Source of the DNA: Kiritimatiellia bacterium
GTDB lineage: Bacteria; Verrucomicrobiota; Kiritimatiellia; RFP12; UBA1067
Length of the DNA: 22,933 nucleotides
Assembly (NCBI GenBank): GCA_017547265.1
Contig: JAFYQC010000064.1
Span: 1 to 22,933 of the forward strand
Direction of reading: 5' to 3'
Every line of letters begins with the position of its first letter. Position 1 is the first letter of the stretch. This document shows, in pieces, positions 22,601 through 22,933 of this stretch. The notes below the pieces were generated by a model. It worked only from the letters and a program-made list of their open reading frames with translations. It had not been told where the DNA came from and searched no databases. Both the position numbers and the translations under genes were made by a program.

Positions 22601-22933
22601 GCACTGCGTCGACGAGAACCATCCGGCCGACAAGATGTCTGCGGGCGAACTCGGGAATCTCGAGCGCTGCTACGCGACGCTCGTCCCCCTCTGCGCCAGG
22701 CTTGGCAGCGACTTCGCCGACAACATCCTGAAGTTCGGCCAGGAGTATCTTGACCTCTTCCCGAACGGCAAGGCGCGCACCGAGGTGCAGAACGCCATGA
22801 ACCAGGCCAAGACCGCTGGCGGCAAGGTTGTCGAAAACACCCCTGCTGCCGAGCCGGCTCCTGCGGCTGAAGCGCCTGCCGAAGCCCCAGCCGCTGAACC
22901 CGCTCCTGCCGCCGAGCCTGCGGCCGAAGCTCC
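19689..22933 (+). CDS. Large secreted tetratricopeptide-repeat protein (3' end beyond window)
   Basis: At least 1081 codons are open to the window edge. Two adjacent ATGs (19689, 19692) are possible starts. The first fits the -10 spacing. A signal peptide (MMYRKVSVFCGCAALLMASS, then TPFVAVA) with probable cleavage before DDAAP sends it to the periplasm or beyond. An Ala/Pro/Glu-rich spacer follows. Then come many TPR or TPR-like helix pairs, for example LSLGKFDEAEKKIAALPD, NLFFRGKKAECSKIYDEFFK and YPEGRYSTNAYVRLGTIYTA. The known part ends in another Ala/Pro/Glu-rich run from about 22850. Proteins of this kind (BamD or YbgF-like, but much longer) act as envelope scaffolds. The exact role here is unknown. 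GC-rich codon use and the place behind murJ suggest a conserved envelope gene. The end, and any C-terminal domain, cannot be seen. Confidence 0.85.
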   Translation, partial: MMYRKVSVFCGCAALLMASSTPFVAVADDAAPAPAAEAPAEETDPALEAEIRYVEALIEYGYPDFAEPVIEATKKKWPEAETKFFAIEIRGMLSLGKFDEAEKKIAALPDRNGPKYWAARLEVANNLFFRGKKAECSKIYDEFFKAFPKPTKEIREFYMQACYAWGQILVGDKRFEEAVKVYAGLLSQINKKKSEDDANTWCNVACETAEMYLKLATDLPDPKKRKQYLDPAKKIVDQLLWEQDRPVYFGRAIAMKANIELLKGDIAKAQQTINEYMPQLEQLHQSIVEFDPEGKEGLRKFSPMPLCRFMLAKMLWDEAQAEYKKPKRDDERVKALLFGDKTSSGKRNGLGAFNHALNVFIQYPESTWAADAGEMSEKIREFAEKNYGAKIKTTITPEALAKVRQMQFRVPAEKMAEDKVEEAIKEYLDVLARYPEVKESIYAVEEVIRGLLGLIQANKDNPKAAEWRIDADAIEGYLAERFAGLKDRELMTMAGESVLRLAAYEKQLGQLARADKLYGDFLMNYRRHVSAPTTASQLLGEAMRGERWADAIKLCGIIQKHYSNSLYYATSYSQESYCHSKLDEQAEAIATMKKYVEVEKDGIAREQARMALAQMYQKEGFDIVSGAETNETPEAVSAALAAGSAQIVRGIKEFRAFADKADKALADPSLTKADKAKYNLLREQALFLVGDCWRRMTKPEAKLKMFRENAAKSYEDYLSAYPEGRYSTNAYVRLGTIYTALGDTEKSRDALDRLSKAFPNSPEAKNAKPQLAKSLIEMGMKKEGTEIYAEMLRTDGAYTAWQFVNAGEALIEAKSWSLANDAFEKAIHKAGTNQLLTVARARLGEAKALYKQKAYVQARDALDQFLEDEKMAKMSIAVDAHRLMIEVASEQGRTEKDSDLRAKHFGKAIGSVKKLRNYWKNKPQWEQDTVDLMSADVKLRQMAAEEAMGLKEEADKSGRTAASTLLGFLQSHCVDENHPADKMSAGELGNLERCYATLVPLCARLGSDFADNILKFGQEYLDLFPNGKARTEVQNAMNQAKTAGGKVVENTPAAEPAPAAEAPAEAPAAEPAPAAEPAAEA

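Noticed and set aside
20814..22622. 602-codon open frame on the minus strand across the TPR gene
   Set aside because: It is a shadow of GC-rich codons in the TPR gene. The + frame has a signal peptide and TPR pattern, and the minus frame has neither.

Overview
The window appears to be a bacterial chromosome segment. I infer a PVC-superphylum member, possibly a gut-type Kiritimatiellota relative. This rests on a Bacteroidetes/PVC-style short ParE, several membrane-tethered Hanks-type Ser/Thr kinases, one of them with BspA-like leucine-rich repeats, and an ORF6N-family gene. The inference is by recognition only, with no database search. All recognised genes lie on the + strand.

Layout. (1) Positions 1-3311 are an accessory, decaying region. 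It holds a DUF4143-type AAA ATPase (487-1704) behind a promoter with three 23-bp tandem repeats and flanked by a 24-bp direct repeat. It also holds a gene-free stretch with short tandem repeats and a possible structured RNA, a 60-residue Cys-rich protein, and an ORF6N gene broken by an internal deletion. (2) Positions 3312-7552 hold a truncated kinase, a 927-residue transmembrane kinase with a CsgG/FlgT-like outer part, a small secreted His-rich protein, and an intergenic region with an inverted-repeat-bounded element. (3) parE (7553-9397). (4) A tail-anchored kinase (9517-10626) and a 1527-residue receptor-like kinase with LamG-like and LRR_5 ectodomains (10656-15239). (5) A housekeeping block: tRNA-Leu(UAA), rnc, tkt, murJ and the start of a large periplasmic TPR protein that runs off the window.

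The kinases form two subfamilies. 'B' is short: 3312 (truncated) and 9517. 'A' has a large ectodomain: 3781 and 10656. They occur as two B-then-A pairs on either side of parE. This looks like a duplicated two-gene signalling module in which the A ectodomains have been swapped and one B copy has decayed.

Most recognisable promoters share a TGG directly upstream of a TANNNT -10 box. Several of these -10 boxes end only 6 to 11 nt before a start codon. Leaderless or nearly leaderless mRNAs therefore seem common in this organism, and this helped decide starts for parE, tkt, the TPR gene and two kinases.
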